Below are positions 1 to 8,872 of a stretch of 37,466 bases of DNA, one piece after another. Position 1 is the first letter of the stretch. Every line of letters starts with the position of its first letter. The notes under the pieces were generated by a model. It was not told where the DNA came from, did no database searches, and was given only the letters and a program-made list of their open reading frames with translations. Source of the DNA: JAIRTY01 sp050257395 (GTDB lineage Bacteria > Actinomycetota > Actinomycetes > Streptosporangiales > Streptosporangiaceae); assembly GCA_050257395.1 (NCBI GenBank), contig JBLMWU010000041.1, positions 1 to 37,466 of the forward strand, given 5' to 3'. The position numbers and the translations under genes are program-made.

Positions 1-79
1 GCAGATGACACACGCATGATCGACAACGAATCGCATCTGCAGCTCGAGATTGGGGCTGGTGCTGGGGCTGTGACCTGGG

Positions 80-153
80 TGGGCCTAGGTGGACTTGAAC
101 CACCGACCTCATCCTTATCAGGGATGCGCTCTAACCGACTGAGCTATAGGCCC
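80..153 (-). tRNA. tRNA-Ile (anticodon GAT)
   Basis: Reading the minus strand gives a complete 74-nt cloverleaf. The acceptor arm GGGCCTA pairs with TAGGCCC, the D arm contains AGCTCAGTCGGTTAGAGC, the anticodon loop CTGATAA carries GAT, and the T arm is GGTGGTTCAAGTCCACC. The discriminator base is A. The terminal CCA is not encoded (genomic CCC follows), so it depends on CCA addition; a CCA-adding enzyme gene lies at 34460. tRNA-Ile downstream of gyrA and the DUF3566 gene is common in actinobacteria. The 79 bases before it show no gene. Confidence 0.97.
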
Positions 154-228
154 GCTACGCTTGCGCGCGCCCCGGCGGGGTGAAGGACGCCGCCGGGAAA
201 GATTACCGCATCCGCCGGGGCGGTTTGG

Positions 229-1164
229 TCAGTCGGTCTCCCGGAGGGTGACCTCGATCCCGCCGCCCAGATGGGTGACCAGGTTGTAGATCATAGCCCC
301 GATCGTTGACAGGGCCGTGATCAGCACGATGTTCACCGCGCCGAGCAGCATGGTGTAGCCGAGCACCTTGGACGCGGAGATGTACTTGCCAAGGTCGAAG
401 CCGCCAGTGCCCTGGCTGGAGGTGACACCGGACAGGGTCGTCTGGATCGCGTGGAATACGCCGAGGCCCGACAGCGCGAAGTAGAGCAGGGCCACGGCGA
501 CGAACAGGACGACCCAGGCGACCAGTGACATCAGGAAGCTGAACTTCATCACCGACCACGGTTCCAGCCTGGCAAGGACCAGGTTGGCCCGGCGGCGCTG
601 GGCGGCTGCGGCCGGGGCCGCCGCGGCCGCCCGCGCGGGCTGGGTCCGGTACGCGGTGGTGTCACTGGCAGGCCGGGTGTAGGACGTGTCCGCCGGGTAG
701 GGGGCCGCTGGCGCGTCCGCCTCGTCTCTGGCAGTCCCGGCGCTGGGGGTGAACCCGCTGCCCTGCCCGTAACCGTAGGACGATGACGGCATGTACGAGC
801 CTTCCTGGCCGAACGGCGGCTGCCCGTAGGCGTCGTGCTGCCCGTAGGAGTCCCCGCCCCCGTAAGGGCTGGCGGAGGCGTACGCCGGGCTGTCCGGCGT
901 GACAGTGCTCTCCGCCGGCTGCGGCTCGGCTGGCGGCGGCACCGGAGGCGGCGGGGGCGGCGGCACGGCGCTCGCGCCCGCCTGGCCATCAGCGGCGGCT
1001 TCCTGGTCGGTGGCAACGGGACTGGACCCGTTGGTACTCCACGACGGCGGCTCTACGGGGTGCTCCACGCCGTCCTCCTTGCTTCCGTCTTCATCGACGA
1101 GGCTATCCGGGGACTGCTGTGGAAACGCCACGCCTTGCTCTGGGCCGTCCGGGGGGTTACTCAT
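229..1164 (-). CDS. DUF3566 transmembrane protein downstream of gyrA
   Basis: A 311-residue membrane protein of the DUF3566 family, the small protein usually encoded right after gyrA in actinobacteria (as Rv0007 in M. tuberculosis). Its biochemical role is not established. The first ~195 residues are low-complexity: acidic, then Pro/Ala-rich with a PPPPPPP stretch, then rich in Tyr, Gly and Gln (repeated YGQ). The conserved C-terminal domain starts with LARLEPWSVMKFSF and has two hydrophobic membrane spans separated by a Gly/Ser/Thr-rich loop. I chose the ATG at 1164 (MSNPPDGPEQ); an upstream in-frame start at 1317 would run into gyrA. It begins 16 bp after the gyrA stop, so it is probably co-transcribed with gyrBA. 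Confidence 0.9.
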   Translation of the reverse strand: MSNPPDGPEQGVAFPQQSPDSLVDEDGSKEDGVEHPVEPPSWSTNGSSPVATDQEAAADGQAGASAVPPPPPPPVPPPAEPQPAESTVTPDSPAYASASPYGGGDSYGQHDAYGQPPFGQEGSYMPSSSYGYGQGSGFTPSAGTARDEADAPAAPYPADTSYTRPASDTTAYRTQPARAAAAAPAAAAQRRRANLVLARLEPWSVMKFSFLMSLVAWVVLFVAVALLYFALSGLGVFHAIQTTLSGVTSSQGTGGFDLGKYISASKVLGYTMLLGAVNIVLITALSTIGAMIYNLVTHLGGGIEVTLRETD

Positions 1165-1180
1165 GAGACGCGCCAGCCCC

Positions 1181-3739
1181 TTACTCCGTTGCCTCGCCGT
1201 CGGCGGACTCCGGAGCGGGTTCGCCTTCGCCTGCTGGCTCGGCGCTGTCCGCATCTGCTTCATCTTCTGCGCCAGCCAGCGACTCAGCGTTACGCGCCAG
1301 AGCCACAACGCTGTCACCGGACGCCAGGTTCATCAGCCGCACACCCATGGTCTGCCGCCCGGAGAGCTTCACTTCGGCGGCCGCCGTCCGGATCACCCCG
1401 CCTGCGGACGTGATCGCGAAGACCTCGTCCTCGGGGCGCACCATGAGCGCGCCCACCAGCTCACCCCGGGCCTCCACGATCCGGGCGGTCAGGACTCCCA
1501 TGCCGCCCCGGCCCTTTACGGGGTACTGGCTGGCAGGCGTGCGCTTGGCATAACCACCGCCGGTCGCCACGAGAACGTCCGTACCCTCCCGGACCACGTA
1601 CATGCCTAGAAGTTCGTCGCCGGCGGCGAACCGCATCCCGATGACGCCGGAGGTGGCGCGGCCCATCGGCCGGAGCACCTCGTCGTTGGCGCGGAACCGG
1701 AGCGCCTGCGCCTTCTTGCTCACCAGCAGCAGATCCTCTTCAGGCGAGAGCAGGCGGGCGGCGATGACCTCGTCGTCCTCACGCAGGTTGATGGCGATGA
1801 TGCCGCCGCTGCGCGGCGAGTCGAAGTCGGTCAGCCGGGACTTCTTCACCAGCCCGGACTTGGTGGCGAGCACCAGGTACGGCGCCACCGAGTAGTCGGG
1901 CAGGGCCAGCACCTCGGCGATCCGCTCGTCCGGCTGGAAGGCCAGCAGGTTGGCCACGTGCTGGCCGCGGGCGTCCCGGGCCGCCTCCGGCAGCTCGTAG
2001 GCCTTGGCCCGGTAGACCCGGCCCTTGTTGGTGAAGAACAGGATCCAGTGGTGGGTCGTGGTGACGAAGAAGTGCTCGACGATGTCGTCGGTCCGCAGCT
2101 GCGCGCCGCGCACCCCCCGGCCGCCGCGCCGCTGGGCCCGGTAGAGGTCCGTCTTGGTGCGCTTGGCGTAGCCGCCGTGGGTGATGGTGACGACCACGTC
2201 CTCGCGGGCGATCAGGTCCTCGTTGGTGACGTCGCCGTCGTAGGCGATGATCTCGGTGCGCCGGTCGTCCCCGAACCGCGAGACGATCTCGCCGAGCTCC
2301 TCGCCGATGATCTGCCGCTGCCGGACCGGGGAGGCCAGGATGGCCTCGTAGTCGGCGATCTGCGCCATCAGCTGCTCGTACTCGTCGATCAGCTGCTGCC
2401 GCTCGAGGGCGGCGAGCTTGCGCAGCTGCATGTCGAGGATGGCCCTGGCCTGCTCCTCGTCGATCTCCAGCAGCTCCATCAGGCCCTGCTGGGCGACCGC
2501 GGCCGACTCGCTGGCCCGGATGAGCGCGATCACCTCGTCGATCCGGTCGATCGCCTTGATCAGCGCCCGGACGATGTGCGCGCGCTCCTGCGCCTTGCGC
2601 AGCAGGTAGCGGGTCCGCCGGACGATGACCTCGATCTGGTGGGCCACCCAGTGCCGGATGAACTGGTCGAGCCGCAGGGTGCGCGGGACCCCGTCCACCA
2701 GGGCGAGCATGTTGGCCCCGAAGGTCTCCTGCAGCTGGGTGTGCTTGTACAGGTTGTTCAGCACGACCTTGGCGACCGCGTCCCGCTTGAGCACGATCAC
2801 CAGCCGCTGGCCGGTGCGGCCGCTGGTCTCGTCGCGGACGCTGGCGATCCCGGTGACCCGGCCGTCCTGCGCCAGCTCCGCGATCTTGCTGGCCAGGTTG
2901 TCCGGGTTGACCTGGAACGGCAGCTCGGTGACGACCAGGCAGGTGCGGCCGCGGGCGTCCTCGTCCACCTCCACCACCGCGCGCATGGTGATGGACCCGC
3001 GCCCGGTCCGGTAAGCGTCCTCGATCCCGCGCCGCCCGACGATCAGGCCCTTGGTGGGGAAGTCCGGTCCCTTGACCCGCTCGATCAGCGCCTCGAGCAG
3101 TTCCTCGTCGGTCGTCTCGAAGTTGTCCAGGTACCACTGAACCCCGTCGGCCACCTCCCGCAGGTTGTGCGGCGGGATCTTGGTGGCCATGCCGACCGCG
3201 ATCCCCTCGGAGCCGTTGATCAGCAGGTTCGGGAACCGGGCGGGGAGCACGGTGGGCTCGCCGGTCCGCCCGTCGTAGTTGTCCCGGAAATCGACGGTGT
3301 CCTTGTCGATGTCCCGCAGCATCTCCATGGCCAGCGGGGCGAGCCGGCACTCGGTGTACCGCATGGCCGCGGGCGGGTCGTTGCCCGGCGAGCCGAAGTT
3401 GCCCTGCCCGTCCACCAGCGGCATCCGCATGGACCAGGTCTGGGCGAGCCGGACCAGCGCGTCGTAGATGGCCGAGTCGCCGTGCGGGTGGTACTGGCCC
3501 ATGACGTCGCCGACCACCCGCGAGCACTTGAAGAACCCGCGGTCGGGCCGGTACCCGCCGTCGTACATCGCCCACAGGATGCGGGTGTGGACCGGCTTGA
3601 GGCCGTCCCGCACATCGGGGAGCGCCCGGCCGATGATGACCGACATCGCATAGTCGATGTAGCTGCGCTGCATCTCGACCTGGATGTCGACCGGCTCGGT
3701 CCGGTCATGCCCGCCGGGACCTGCCGTCACGTCCGTCAC
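1181..3739 (-). CDS. gyrA: DNA gyrase subunit A
   Basis: 852 residues, normal for GyrA. This subunit cuts and passes DNA in the A2B2 gyrase that introduces negative supercoils. The N-terminal breakage-reunion domain has the catalytic tyrosine at about residue 128 (AAMRYTE). The quinolone-determining stretch HPHGDSAIYD has Ser89 and Asp93 at the positions of E. coli Ser83 and Asp87, so the usual resistance substitutions are absent. A GyrA-box (QRRGGRG) near residue 535 opens the C-terminal DNA-wrapping beta-pinwheel, which marks it as gyrase rather than topoisomerase IV. The C-terminus is an acidic tail. The start is GTG at 3739, preceded by GGAAAGG. It lies 96 bp downstream of gyrB in the same direction. 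Confidence 0.98.
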   Translation of the reverse strand: MTDVTAGPGGHDRTEPVDIQVEMQRSYIDYAMSVIIGRALPDVRDGLKPVHTRILWAMYDGGYRPDRGFFKCSRVVGDVMGQYHPHGDSAIYDALVRLAQTWSMRMPLVDGQGNFGSPGNDPPAAMRYTECRLAPLAMEMLRDIDKDTVDFRDNYDGRTGEPTVLPARFPNLLINGSEGIAVGMATKIPPHNLREVADGVQWYLDNFETTDEELLEALIERVKGPDFPTKGLIVGRRGIEDAYRTGRGSITMRAVVEVDEDARGRTCLVVTELPFQVNPDNLASKIAELAQDGRVTGIASVRDETSGRTGQRLVIVLKRDAVAKVVLNNLYKHTQLQETFGANMLALVDGVPRTLRLDQFIRHWVAHQIEVIVRRTRYLLRKAQERAHIVRALIKAIDRIDEVIALIRASESAAVAQQGLMELLEIDEEQARAILDMQLRKLAALERQQLIDEYEQLMAQIADYEAILASPVRQRQIIGEELGEIVSRFGDDRRTEIIAYDGDVTNEDLIAREDVVVTITHGGYAKRTKTDLYRAQRRGGRGVRGAQLRTDDIVEHFFVTTTHHWILFFTNKGRVYRAKAYELPEAARDARGQHVANLLAFQPDERIAEVLALPDYSVAPYLVLATKSGLVKKSRLTDFDSPRSGGIIAINLREDDEVIAARLLSPEEDLLLVSKKAQALRFRANDEVLRPMGRATSGVIGMRFAAGDELLGMYVVREGTDVLVATGGGYAKRTPASQYPVKGRGGMGVLTARIVEARGELVGALMVRPEDEVFAITSAGGVIRTAAAEVKLSGRQTMGVRLMNLASGDSVVALARNAESLAGAEDEADADSAEPAGEGEPAPESADGEATE

Positions 3740-3791
3740 TTGCTGGCCTTTCCGCTGCCGCCCGGAACCAGTTCCGGGCTCTCACTTCACC

Positions 3792-3822
3792 GCCCGGCCC
3801 GCCGGTGTGCCAGCGGCCGGGC
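3792..3822 (-). other. GC-rich hairpin between gyrB and gyrA
   Basis: An inverted repeat, GCCCGGCC paired with GGCCGGGC, around a 15-nt loop, just after the gyrB stop. It lacks a T tract. It could be a partial attenuator or mRNA-processing structure; in DNA this GC-rich it could also be chance. Confidence 0.3.
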
Positions 3823-3835
3823 CCGGATGCCGGGG

Positions 3836-5785
3836 CTAGATGTCCAGGAAGCGGACGTCCTTCGCGTTGCGCTGGATGAACGACCGCCGCGCCTCCACGT
3901 CCTCGCCCATCAGCACGCTGAACAGCTCGTCCGCCTGTGCCGCGTCGTCGAGCGTGACCTGGAGCAGTACCCGGTTCACCGGGTTCATGGTGGTTTCCCA
4001 CAGCTCGGCGGCGTTCATCTCACCGAGGCCCTTGAACCGCTGCACGCCGTCCCGCGGCCGCGGGTCCCGGCGCCCGGCCGCAATGCCCGCCTCGATCACC
4101 GCGTCCCGCTCCCGGTCGGTGAACGCGTAGCCCGGGTCGACGCCCCGCTCCGTCCATTTGATCTTGTAGAGCGGCGGCTGGGCGATGTACACATGGCCGG
4201 CTTCGACCAGCGGCTTCATGAAGCGGAAGAGCAGCGTCAGCAGCAGCGTCCGGATGTGCTGCCCGTCCACGTCCGCGTCCGCCATCAGGATGATCTTGTA
4301 ATAACGGAGCTTCGCCAGGTCGAAGTCGTCGTGGATGCCGGTGCCCAGCGCGGTGATGAGCGCCTGCACCTCGTTGTTCTTGAGCACCCGGTCGATCCGG
4401 GCCTTCTCCACGTTGAGGATCTTGCCGCGGATGGGGAGGATCGCCTGGAAGAACGGGTCCCGGCCGGCCTTCGCCGAGCCGCCGGCCGAGTCACCCTCGA
4501 CCACGTAGATCTCGCTCTTCTCCGGGTCGGTGGACTGGCAGTCCGACAGCTTGCCCGGCAGGCCTGCCGACTCCATCAGCCCCTTGCGCCGGGTCAGGTC
4601 GCGCGCCTGCCGGGCGGCGATCCGGGCCCGGGCGGCCTGGGTGCACTTGGTGATGATGTCCTTGGCCTCACCCGGGTTGCGCTCGAACCAGTCGCGCAGG
4701 TGGTCGTTGCACACCTTGAGCACGAACGACCGGGCGTCGGTATTGCCGAGCTTGGTCTTGGTCTGGCCCTCGAACTGCGGGTTGGTGAGCTTGACCGACA
4801 CGATCGCGGCCAGGCCCTCCCGCACGTCCTCACCGGTGAGGTTGTCGTCCTTCTCGCGGAGCAGCTTCTGCTCCCGGGCGTAGCGGTTCACGATCGTCGT
4901 GAGCGCCGCCCGGAAGCCCTCTTCGTGGGTGCCGCCCTCCGCGGTGTTGATGGTGTTCGCGAAGGTGTAGACCGACTCGGTGTAGGACGCGTTCCACTGC
5001 ATGGCGATCTCGGCCGAGATGCCGTCGGCCTTGCTCTCGTCGCCGAACTCGACGACCGAGCCGTGCACGGGGTCCTTGGTCCCGTTCAGGTACCGGACGA
5101 AGTCGGCGATCCCGCCCTCGTAGCGGTAGCTGGCCACCCGCGGCTCGCCGTTGACGTGGTCCGGGCGCTCGTCGGTCAGGGTGATGGCCAGGCCCCGGTT
5201 GAGGAACGCCATCTCCTGCAGCCGCCGCGACAGCGTCTCGAAGTTCCAGTCGGTGGTCTCGAAGACGTCGGTGTCCGGCCAGAACGTGATGATGGTCCCG
5301 GTCTCGCTGGTGGCCTCGCCCTTGACCAGCGGGGTGGTGGGCGCGCCCACCCGGTAGGACTGCTGCCACACGTGCCCGTCCCGGCGCACCTCGGCGTCCA
5401 GCCGCGCCGACAGGGCGTTCACCACCGACACGCCGACGCCGTGCAGGCCGCCGGACACGGCGTAGGACTGGCCGTCGAACTTGCCGCCCGCGTGCAGGGT
5501 GGTGAGGACCACCTCGACCGCGGGCCGCTTCTCCACGGGATGCTCGTCCACCGGGATGCCGCGGCCGTTGTCCGCCACCCGGACCCCGCCGTCGGCGAGG
5601 AGCGTAACCTCGATCCGGTCACAGAATCCGGCCAGCGCCTCGTCCACGGCGTTGTCCACCACCTCGTAGACGAGGTGGTGGAGGCCCCGCTCACCAGTGG
5701 AGCCGATGTACATGCCGGGACGCTTGCGGACAGCCTCAAGGCCCTCGAGAACGGTGATCGAGCGTGCGTCGTAGGACAAGAGCAA
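3836..5785 (-). CDS. gyrB: DNA gyrase subunit B
   Basis: 649 residues; the ATPase subunit of gyrase. The GHKL ATPase domain shows EVVDNAVDEALAG (metal-binding Asn near residue 45), DNGRGIP and the lid GGLHGVGVSVVNALS. The TOPRIM domain has EGDSAGGSAKAGRD near residue 430 and DADVDGQHIR near 500. The C-terminus ends RRSFIQRNAKDVRFLDI, the usual GyrB end. The start is TTG: either 5785, or in frame at 5779, which is better spaced from the AGGAGGAG ribosome site. The long N-terminal extension seen in Streptomyces GyrB is absent. It is followed by gyrA on the same strand; the upstream neighbour is dciA. Confidence 0.97.
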   Translation of the reverse strand: MLLSYDARSITVLEGLEAVRKRPGMYIGSTGERGLHHLVYEVVDNAVDEALAGFCDRIEVTLLADGGVRVADNGRGIPVDEHPVEKRPAVEVVLTTLHAGGKFDGQSYAVSGGLHGVGVSVVNALSARLDAEVRRDGHVWQQSYRVGAPTTPLVKGEATSETGTIITFWPDTDVFETTDWNFETLSRRLQEMAFLNRGLAITLTDERPDHVNGEPRVASYRYEGGIADFVRYLNGTKDPVHGSVVEFGDESKADGISAEIAMQWNASYTESVYTFANTINTAEGGTHEEGFRAALTTIVNRYAREQKLLREKDDNLTGEDVREGLAAIVSVKLTNPQFEGQTKTKLGNTDARSFVLKVCNDHLRDWFERNPGEAKDIITKCTQAARARIAARQARDLTRRKGLMESAGLPGKLSDCQSTDPEKSEIYVVEGDSAGGSAKAGRDPFFQAILPIRGKILNVEKARIDRVLKNNEVQALITALGTGIHDDFDLAKLRYYKIILMADADVDGQHIRTLLLTLLFRFMKPLVEAGHVYIAQPPLYKIKWTERGVDPGYAFTDRERDAVIEAGIAAGRRDPRPRDGVQRFKGLGEMNAAELWETTMNPVNRVLLQVTLDDAAQADELFSVLMGEDVEARRSFIQRNAKDVRFLDI

Positions 5786-5857
5786 GCTCCTCCTGGCTTC
5801 AGATGCGCGCTGCTGACCACGCGGGCCCCCGCGCCTTCTGCTGCGGGGCGCCTTCTT

Positions 5858-5863
5858 ATTTTA
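5858..5863 (-). promoter_or_regulatory. Possible -10 element upstream of gyrB
   Basis: In the 97-bp gap between dciA and gyrB the minus strand reads TAAAAT inside an AT-rich patch that stands out from the surrounding GC. It is about 73 bp before the gyrB start. No good -35 hexamer was seen at standard spacing, so this is only a candidate gyrBA promoter. Confidence 0.3.
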
Positions 5864-5882
5864 CCTGCGGAAACCCGGCGGC

Positions 5883-6575
5883 TCAGCCGTAGTCTCCACG
5901 TGGCCCCCGGCCGCCTCGAACCCGCCACGGCCCGGGCGGCGGCGGGGGGGCCGGGCCGCGCACCTTGACCCGGCGCACCACCGGGCCGCCCAGTTCGGCA
6001 TTGACCCTGGCCACAAGGGTTCCGGCGAGCAGCCGGACCTGGGTCGCCCAGGCGGTGGAATCGGCTGTCACCAGCAGCTCACCTGCGGTGAAGGCTTCCG
6101 GCCGGGTGTGCGCGGCCAGCTCGGCGCCGACGATCTGATCCCACCGGCCGAAAAGACCGCCCACCGCCAGGTCGTCTCGCCAGCCCCGGGCGTCCAGCAG
6201 CCCGCCGATCGCGGCCCTCAGCGGTTCCGGGTCGTCCCGCCGGGCCCGGCGCGGGCGGCGGGCCCGGGCACCCCGGCCGGCCGGTGGTGCCTCCTTGCCC
6301 TCGGCGGCTGTCTTGCCCTCGGCGGCTGTCCCAGATGCCGGTGATGTCCCGGAATCGCCGGATTCTCCGGCTGAGCCGTCCCGCGGGGGCCGGCTGCCTT
6401 CCCGTGGCTGCCCGGGGGCGCGGCCGGGCGCCGCCTGCCTGGCCGCCCGGCCGCCGCGCGCGGGCAGGCCATCGCCGCGGGCCCGGGCGTCCTCCCGGGC
6501 CTGGGCGAGCGCCTCGGCCGCGAGCCTGGTGCGGTCCTCCGGGCCGGGCCCGGCCGGGCCGCCCTCAGCCGGCAC
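5883..6575 (-). CDS. dciA: DciA-like protein (DUF721), replicative helicase loader
   Basis: 230 residues. The C-terminal ~110 residues match the DUF721/DciA family: DPEPLRAAIGGLLDARGW, then a beta-sheet core with WDQIVGAELAAHTRPEAF, GELLVTADSTAWATQVRLL and LVARVNAELGG. In bacteria without DnaC/DnaI, DciA interacts with the DnaB helicase at initiation; the location between recF and gyrB near oriC fits that role. The N-terminal half is a low-complexity Gly/Pro/Arg/Glu region, probably disordered. The start is GTG at 6575, which overlaps the recF stop by 11 bp and suggests translational coupling. The function is inferred from the family; the domain call is firm. Confidence 0.88.
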   Translation of the reverse strand: MPAEGGPAGPGPEDRTRLAAEALAQAREDARARGDGLPARGGRAARQAAPGRAPGQPREGSRPPRDGSAGESGDSGTSPASGTAAEGKTAAEGKEAPPAGRGARARRPRRARRDDPEPLRAAIGGLLDARGWRDDLAVGGLFGRWDQIVGAELAAHTRPEAFTAGELLVTADSTAWATQVRLLAGTLVARVNAELGGPVVRRVKVRGPAPPPPPGPWRVRGGRGPRGDYG

Positions 6576-7827
6576 GGGTCACCGCCCCGCCCGCCACCTC
6601 GAACCGGGCCCCGGCCAGCGCGGCCGGGACGTCCTCGGGCACCGCCGCGGTCACCAGCACCTGCTCGGCACTGCCGACCAGCCCCGCCAGCCGCTCCCGC
6701 CGGCCGGCATCCAGCTCCGCGAACACGTCGTCCAGGATCAGCACCGGCTCATCGCCGTCACCCCGCAGCAGCTGGTAGGCCGACAGCCGGAGCGCGAGCG
6801 CCATCGACCACGACTCGCCCTGGCTGGCGTAGCCGCGCGCGGGCAGCCCGCCGATCCGCAGCTCGAGCTCGTCCCGGTGCGGCCCGACCAGGCAGACCGC
6901 GCGCTCCAGTTCCTCCGGCCGGGCGGCCGCTATCGCCGCCCGCAGCCAGCCGGCCAGCGCGGCCCGGTCCGGCGGCGGTTCCTCCTCCAGGCCGTCCAGC
7001 CCGCCCTGCCCGGTCGCGGCGGCCGCGGCCCGCCGGGACTGCCGGTAGCTCAGGGAGGCGTCCCCGGCCCCGCCGGACACCTCGGCGTAGGCCTTCGCCA
7101 CCAGCGGGCGCAGGGCCGCGGTCAGCTCCAGCCGGGCCGCCACCAGTTCCGCCCCGGTGCCGGCCAGATGCTCGTCCCACACGTCCAGGGTGCCGAGCGC
7201 CCCGCGGGCGGGCGGCGCGTCGTCTTCGGCCTGGCGGGCGCCCGGCCCGGCCTCCGCCCCGGGCGGCGGTTCAGGCGGGCGGGCCCGGCCGCGGGCGGGC
7301 CCCCGCCATCCCGGCCGGGCGCGCAACGACTTGAGCAGGGCGGTCCGCTGGCGCAGCACCCGTTCATAATCAGAACGCACCGCGGCGAACCGGGGGGCCT
7401 GTGCGACCAGCAGGTCGTCCAGGTAGCGGCGCCGCTGGTCCGGATCACCCTTGACCAGGGCCAAATCCTCCGGGGCGAACATGACCGTGCGCCGCGCTCC
7501 GAGCACCTGCCGGGGCCGCGGCACCGGCACCCGGTTCAGCCGGGCCCGGTTCGCGCGGCCGGGGTTGATCTCCAGCTCCACCAGCGTGTCGCGGACCGCC
7601 GAGCTGATGGCCGCCCGCACGATCGCCCGCTCCGCGCCCCGGCGCACCAGCGGCGCGTCGGTCGCGACCCGGTGACTGCCCAGGGTGGCGACGTAGGCGA
7701 CCGCCTCCACCAGGTTGGTCTTGCCCTGCCCGTTGGCGCCCAGCAGCACGGTCACGCCCGGCGCCAGGCCCAGGTCCGCCGAGGCGTAGGACCGGAAATC
7801 GGTGAGCGCGAGCCGGGTCAGGTGCAC
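6565..7827 (-). CDS. recF: DNA replication and repair protein RecF
   Basis: 420 residues. RecF is an SMC/ABC-like ATPase that acts with RecO and RecR to load RecA at single-strand gaps. Walker A is GANGQGKTN at residues 30-38; Walker B with the D-loop is PVLILDDVFAELDAGRRERL near the C-terminus; the conserved RRRYLDDLL and VMFAPEDLALVKG are present. Residues ~171-211 form a Pro/Ala/Gly/Arg-rich insertion in the coiled-coil region, making the protein longer than the usual 360-380 residues. The start is GTG at 7827, preceded 37 bp upstream by the gnd stop. It overlaps dciA at its 3' end. Position in the dnaN-recF-gyrB cluster supports the call. Confidence 0.96.
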   Translation of the reverse strand: MHLTRLALTDFRSYASADLGLAPGVTVLLGANGQGKTNLVEAVAYVATLGSHRVATDAPLVRRGAERAIVRAAISSAVRDTLVELEINPGRANRARLNRVPVPRPRQVLGARRTVMFAPEDLALVKGDPDQRRRYLDDLLVAQAPRFAAVRSDYERVLRQRTALLKSLRARPGWRGPARGRARPPEPPPGAEAGPGARQAEDDAPPARGALGTLDVWDEHLAGTGAELVAARLELTAALRPLVAKAYAEVSGGAGDASLSYRQSRRAAAAATGQGGLDGLEEEPPPDRAALAGWLRAAIAAARPEELERAVCLVGPHRDELELRIGGLPARGYASQGESWSMALALRLSAYQLLRGDGDEPVLILDDVFAELDAGRRERLAGLVGSAEQVLVTAAVPEDVPAALAGARFEVAGGAVTRAG

Positions 7828-7864
7828 AGCCGGAGGTTACCCGCCGCCGCTGCCGGGCGGCGGC

Positions 7865-8776
<912 letters not shown>

Positions 8777-8839
8777 CGCGCGCTCACTCCCGTCGTCTCG
8801 TCCCGAACGCCACGCTAGCCACCGGCCGGCCCGCCCGGT

Positions 8840-8859
8840 CCGGCGGTCCCCGCCGCCGG
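8840..8859 (-). terminator. Short hairpin after dnaN
   Basis: CCGGCGG pairs with CCGCCGG around TCCCCG in the 96-bp gap between the dnaN stop and the gnd start. There is no T run. It may be a weak terminator or only GC-rich self-complementarity. Confidence 0.3.
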
Positions 8860-8872
8860 ATCCGGCCCGGCG

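Noticed and set aside
1..40. GCAGATG/CATCTGC inverted repeat at the window edge
   Set aside because: The 7-bp arms are 26 bases apart next to a tRNA, without T run or conserved context, so I could not assign a role.
1958..5968. A 1336-codon open frame antisense to gyrA and gyrB
   Set aside because: It is a shadow of gyrase codon bias in very GC-rich DNA; its protein is low-complexity and gyrase conserves the other strand.
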